This document shows, piece by piece, positions 60,818-64,000 of a DNA stretch of 64,000 bases (position 1 is its first letter; each line of letters opens with the position of its first letter). Below the pieces are notes generated by a model. The model was not told where the DNA came from. It did not search any database and was given only the letters and a program-made list of their open reading frames with translations. Source of the DNA: Verrucomicrobiota bacterium. GTDB lineage: Bacteria; Verrucomicrobiota; Kiritimatiellia; RFP12; UBA1067. The DNA is taken from the NCBI GenBank assembly GCA_023269675.1, contig JAHFSX010000004.1, forward strand, positions 147,452-211,451. Direction: 5' to 3'. The translations under genes were made by a program, and so were the position numbers.

Positions 60818-63082
60818 TCACCGCAGCAGCGTCGGCACGGCCAGACGCTGCCAGTCGGCCGTGAGCGCACGGAGCGCTGCGGGCACAGGGCCGGCCAGCC
60901 CTTGAACCGCGCCGCGCACGCGGCCGTCAGGCTCCGTGCAGAACGCGAGATCCGTGCGCTCCGGCAGCTCAAGCTCCAACCCGTCCGTCTTGAGGCGCTT
61001 GAGCCCGCCCGCCGCAAAAGCCGCGACCTTGCCGTCCTGCGCGAAGCGGATCGCGGCGACGCCGACCGCGTCGACCGTCACGGCGTGTCCCTGCCATTGG
61101 AAGGTCTCGCTGATCGGATCGCCCTCGGCCTCCTTGCTGCCGGCGACCCGCACGTAGGTCCCGTCGGTGAGCGCGCTGTGTCCCTCCCTCGGCGGGGCGG
61201 CCAGCGCGCCTCCCGCATGTCCCCAGCGCGGCGCGTTTGCCGGCCACGCCGTCACGCGCGCCACGCCCGACTCGCCAAGCGTCCACATCACCGCGTCGGC
61301 ACAACCCTGGTCGTCCGCGCAGGACCGGACCTTCGCTCCCAGCCGCGCCTGCGCGTCGAGCGGACGCGCCTCGAAATCTTTGGTCCAGCCGCCGACCCTG
61401 AACAGCGCGCTCGGACCCGCCGCCGCCCGGCTGAAGAACGCCAGCTCCGTCTCGTCCCCGAATTCGGGCTGGTACAGCACCACCGCACGGTAGCGCTGCG
61501 GTCCGAGGCAGACGTAACCCTCGGCATCGAGTTTCAGCGCCTTGGCCGCGACCAGGCTGGACGGCATCAGGTCGGCCGGGTAGCCGTTGGCGCAGAGCAT
61601 GGAAGCGACGCCGAGCCCCACGTTGTCGTAGGAGGGCTGGGTCCAGTTCATGGCGCAGGCATGTCCGAACACCACCGCCACGGGACACTCCAGCGGGGCC
61701 CGCGTGATGAAGTCAAGCATGCGCAGCCGCGTCATGCCGGCCATGAGCCCGCTGCGCATCAGCCCGAAATCGCGCTCGCCGCCTTTCAGGTCCGGACGCG
61801 GATAGAGAGGATGCACATTCAGCCGGCCTCCGCTCAGCGCGCCCGCCCACAGTTCGCCCAAATAGGGCTCCGTCTCTTTGGCGTAAAACTGGTTGTACCC
61901 GAGCGGGAAGCCCCAGCGCTTGGCCAGCGACGTGCGGCAGGGATAAGGCGTGGTCTCGTCCGTCTGCCCGATGTCGCGCGTCGCGTCCCACCAGGACAAG
62001 CCGTTCTTGCGGAACTCCTGCGCGCCCGGATACGGCGTCCACGTGGCGTGCGTCACGATGAAAGCGGCTTTGCCGAACGTCTCCTTGCCGGCGCGGTAGA
62101 AATCATCCTCGATCGCCACGTTGCGCTCGCGGCACAGCTTGCCGTAGCGGTTGACCGCGGCCTGGCGTTCGCGCTCCTGACCTTTCTCTGCCGCGTACAT
62201 CAACAGCGCGTCTCGCACCAGATCGCGTCCGCCCGACAGCTTCGCGTAGACCGCGGCCATCGGTTTGGAAAACCAGTACCTGTCGTGCGCGGGGTTGCCC
62301 GTGTGGTCCGGCGGAAAGCCCCACTCGTCCTTCATGATGCCCGCCAGCGGCAGGTCGGCGTACTGTTTAATGATGCCGCGCTGGAACCCGAGAAAATGCG
62401 GCGCGAAAATGTCGGGCGTGAGATAGGCGTGCGCGGCGATCACGCAGACGGCGCGTCCCGGCTGCGCTGCCACGCGCACCGTCAGCCTGCGCGGCCCATC
62501 GGCGGCGGCGACGCCCTCGCCCGTGATGTCCTTCACCGTCGCGGGATCGATGCCGTCCGGTCCCTTCACGAAGGCGTAGACGCGCGCGAGCCGCGTCGTC
62601 AGGCACTCGTACTTGGGCAGGCTGCCGTTCATGTGGTCGCTCGTGTCGACCCCTTGAAACGCCACTTCCGCGGGGGCGTCATTCGTGAAATCGACCCACT
62701 TGATAACCAGCTCCTCCTGCTGTTCGTCCGGATACGCGGCGCGGAACGCCTGCCGCGCCAGACGGATATCGACCTCCCACGCGATCTTCAAGCCCAGCGA
62801 AGCAGCGTAACGCACGGCACGGCCCGCCTGCTCATGCACCTGCGGCTCGACCACCTCTGCCCGGCGGCAGGCGGCCGACAGCAGCGTGTATGGCGTGTGC
62901 GCGGCGGCCGCATCCAGAAACGGCTTGAACCCGTCCGGCGCCAGCGTCTCCTGCGACCAGAACCACGCGCCGATGACCGGCGGCCATTCGCTGCCCGCCG
63001 GACGGAGCGCCTCTTTCACCGGATCTTGCGCCATGGTGAGTCCCGCCAGACCGGCGACGAGCATCCCTGCAAATGGCTTCAT
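60818..63082 (-). CDS. Large secreted protein, possibly a glycosidase, family unassigned
   Basis: A 754-residue protein with signal MKPFAGMLVAGLAGLTMA. The N-terminal half looks like a TIM barrel (VIGAWFWSQETLAPDGFKPF; IMKDEWGFPPDHTG; VAIEDDFYRAGKETFGKAAF). A second alpha/beta part (ALKLDAEGYVCLGPQRYRAV) and a beta domain at the end resemble the layout of large family 42/106-like glycosidases. Asp/Glu in KDEWG and IEDDF are candidate catalytic residues. No family could be assigned by eye. TAGGGA lies nine bases before the ATG. It precedes the CE7 gene, and joint action on acetylated or branched glycans is plausible. Confidence 0.6.
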   Translation of the reverse strand: MKPFAGMLVAGLAGLTMAQDPVKEALRPAGSEWPPVIGAWFWSQETLAPDGFKPFLDAAAAHTPYTLLSAACRRAEVVEPQVHEQAGRAVRYAASLGLKIAWEVDIRLARQAFRAAYPDEQQEELVIKWVDFTNDAPAEVAFQGVDTSDHMNGSLPKYECLTTRLARVYAFVKGPDGIDPATVKDITGEGVAAADGPRRLTVRVAAQPGRAVCVIAAHAYLTPDIFAPHFLGFQRGIIKQYADLPLAGIMKDEWGFPPDHTGNPAHDRYWFSKPMAAVYAKLSGGRDLVRDALLMYAAEKGQERERQAAVNRYGKLCRERNVAIEDDFYRAGKETFGKAAFIVTHATWTPYPGAQEFRKNGLSWWDATRDIGQTDETTPYPCRTSLAKRWGFPLGYNQFYAKETEPYLGELWAGALSGGRLNVHPLYPRPDLKGGERDFGLMRSGLMAGMTRLRMLDFITRAPLECPVAVVFGHACAMNWTQPSYDNVGLGVASMLCANGYPADLMPSSLVAAKALKLDAEGYVCLGPQRYRAVVLYQPEFGDETELAFFSRAAAGPSALFRVGGWTKDFEARPLDAQARLGAKVRSCADDQGCADAVMWTLGESGVARVTAWPANAPRWGHAGGALAAPPREGHSALTDGTYVRVAGSKEAEGDPISETFQWQGHAVTVDAVGVAAIRFAQDGKVAAFAAGGLKRLKTDGLELELPERTDLAFCTEPDGRVRGAVQGLAGPVPAALRALTADWQRLAVPTLLR

Positions 63083-63329
63083 CGTTTCATTCCCTACCGT
63101 TTCGATGACCTGACACTGAGAAGAGAGTACCGATTCGCAGCCTCCTCCGCCACCTGAAACCACGCTGAGCCCCGCAACGGGGGCAAGGTCGACTTATGTG
63201 AAGCGCGCGTTTTATTGGTGTTTCCGTCTTTCATGCCTATACGGCAAGGGAAAGCAGACGGTGTGTGCAAAACTCCGAGGCGAGCGCCCGCCAAGCCGAG
63301 AGTCATCTTGATGAAGCTCGTGGCGGATA

Positions 63330-64000
63330 TTATTTGCCCACGATGAATTCGAGGAAGAGCCCCCATTCGCCGGGGCTGAGGGGCGCCTTGCCGCGGCGGG
63401 ACTCTTCGGACACGAGCACGCCGAGCGCGTGCAGCGCCTCCTGGGAGCGCGTCTCCCTCAGAAAGGCGGGATCCTGCTTCAACGTCCGGTTCACCAGCAG
63501 CAGCGCTTCAAGGCTCTTGTCCTTGTTCATCACGCCGCGGCTGATAATCTCGGCGTTACGCGTCAGGAGTCCGAGCTTGAGCGCGCGCAGGACCTCGGCT
63601 CGGTCGGGGTGCTCCTTGGGCATCACGGCAACGAGCTTGGCCAGGGCGCGCATCATGATGTAGTGGTAGGCGGGGCGGGCGTTATGCGGATCCAGCCAGC
63701 GTCCCGCGCGGGGGCCGTCAATGAGCTGGCCGGGGATCATGCCGAGGCGCGCCTTGCGGAGCGCGGCCTCAAGATATTTGGCTTCGCCGGTGACCGCGTA
63801 GGCCTTGGCGAGAAGGTAGACGCTGAAGCTGTTGTAGTTCCAGTTCGGGCAGAGCGGACGCGCCAGGGCCCAATCGCTAGCCTTGCGGGCGGAGTCCAGA
63901 TCGCGCGGGTCCTGGGTCACCTCATACAGCTCGTACATCGCCGCGCCACATTCAGCGTTGTCGAACTGCAGTCCGCCGTCGCCGAGGTCATCGAAGAGCC
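63330..64000 (-). CDS. Alpha-helical toroid-like protein, 5' end outside window
   Basis: The frame is open to the window edge at 64000, so the start is missing; at least 223 residues are present. The helical repeats (LDSARKASDWALARPLCPNW, NSFSVYLLAKAYAVTGEAKY, HYIMMRALAKLVAVMPKEHP) and the upstream GGLQFDNAECGAAMYELYE fit an alpha/alpha toroid, as in unsaturated glucuronyl hydrolases and polysaccharide lyases. No catalytic residue can be set from this part. The stop at 63330 lies 247 bases beyond the next gene's start, in a gap with no evident feature. Confidence 0.7.
   Translation of the reverse strand, partial: LFDDLGDGGLQFDNAECGAAMYELYEVTQDPRDLDSARKASDWALARPLCPNWNYNSFSVYLLAKAYAVTGEAKYLEAALRKARLGMIPGQLIDGPRAGRWLDPHNARPAYHYIMMRALAKLVAVMPKEHPDRAEVLRALKLGLLTRNAEIISRGVMNKDKSLEALLLVNRTLKQDPAFLRETRSQEALHALGVLVSEESRRGKAPLSPGEWGLFLEFIVGK

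Overview
The window is 64 kb of GC-rich bacterial chromosome with no rRNA, tRNA, phage genes or complete insertion sequence. Most genes encode exported proteins: Sec or Tat signals, many carbohydrate-active enzymes standing as single genes, large repeat proteins and an RHS protein. Added to these are an organophosphate transporter with a glycerophosphodiesterase and a pyruvate dehydrogenase operon. This profile suggests a polysaccharide-degrading member of the PVC group (Kiritimatiellota, Lentisphaerota or Verrucomicrobiota). That placement is inferred from gene content and style, not from a marker gene.

Layout: 1-4.5 kb is the 3' part of an RHS repeat protein. 4.5-11.6 kb has an FG-GAP secreted protein, a serine hydrolase of the beta-lactamase fold and a GH2 beta-galactosidase. 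11.8-22.5 kb is the most metabolic part: type II NADH dehydrogenase, a DUF255 thioredoxin-domain protein, a small membrane protein, YgbA with a coupled small Cys protein, the aceE-aceF-lpdA operon and a small zinc-ribbon protein. 22.9-37.7 kb has a GH-A-clan glycosidase, a hydroxypyruvate-isomerase-like protein, an SNF-type Na+ symporter, a 1609-residue secreted multidomain protein, a lipoprotein pair and a C10 cysteine peptidase. 37.7-43 kb has a membrane-fused spermidine-synthase-like protein, a NapH-NapG-like iron-sulfur fusion and a YihY/BrkB protein. 43.2-64 kb is mostly saccharide and ester breakdown: two putative glycosidases, a BNR/GH74-like propeller, an organophosphate transporter plus GDPD, a Gfo/Idh/MocA oxidoreductase plus DUF4091 protein, an M14 peptidase, an SGNH esterase, a CE7 acetyl esterase and two unassigned secreted proteins, one of them cut by the window end.

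How they fit together: the exported hydrolases and esterases would release sugars from complex, acetylated glycans. Intracellular oxidoreductase or isomerase steps would then feed pyruvate to the PDH complex, whose NADH can be reoxidised by NDH-2. The GDPD and organophosphate antiporter form a phosphodiester-scavenging pair. No transcription factor, sigma factor or two-component gene was recognised in the window.

The most unusual content is non-coding. At least six small families of palindromic elements lie in intergenic gaps. Most share one design: two hairpins, sometimes enclosed by an outer inverted repeat that overlaps the hairpin arms. One family also sits in frame inside the BNR/GH74-like gene. 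The RHS gene is a second oddity, because it carries short stretches that look like pieces of an RRM protein and of a cold-shock protein.
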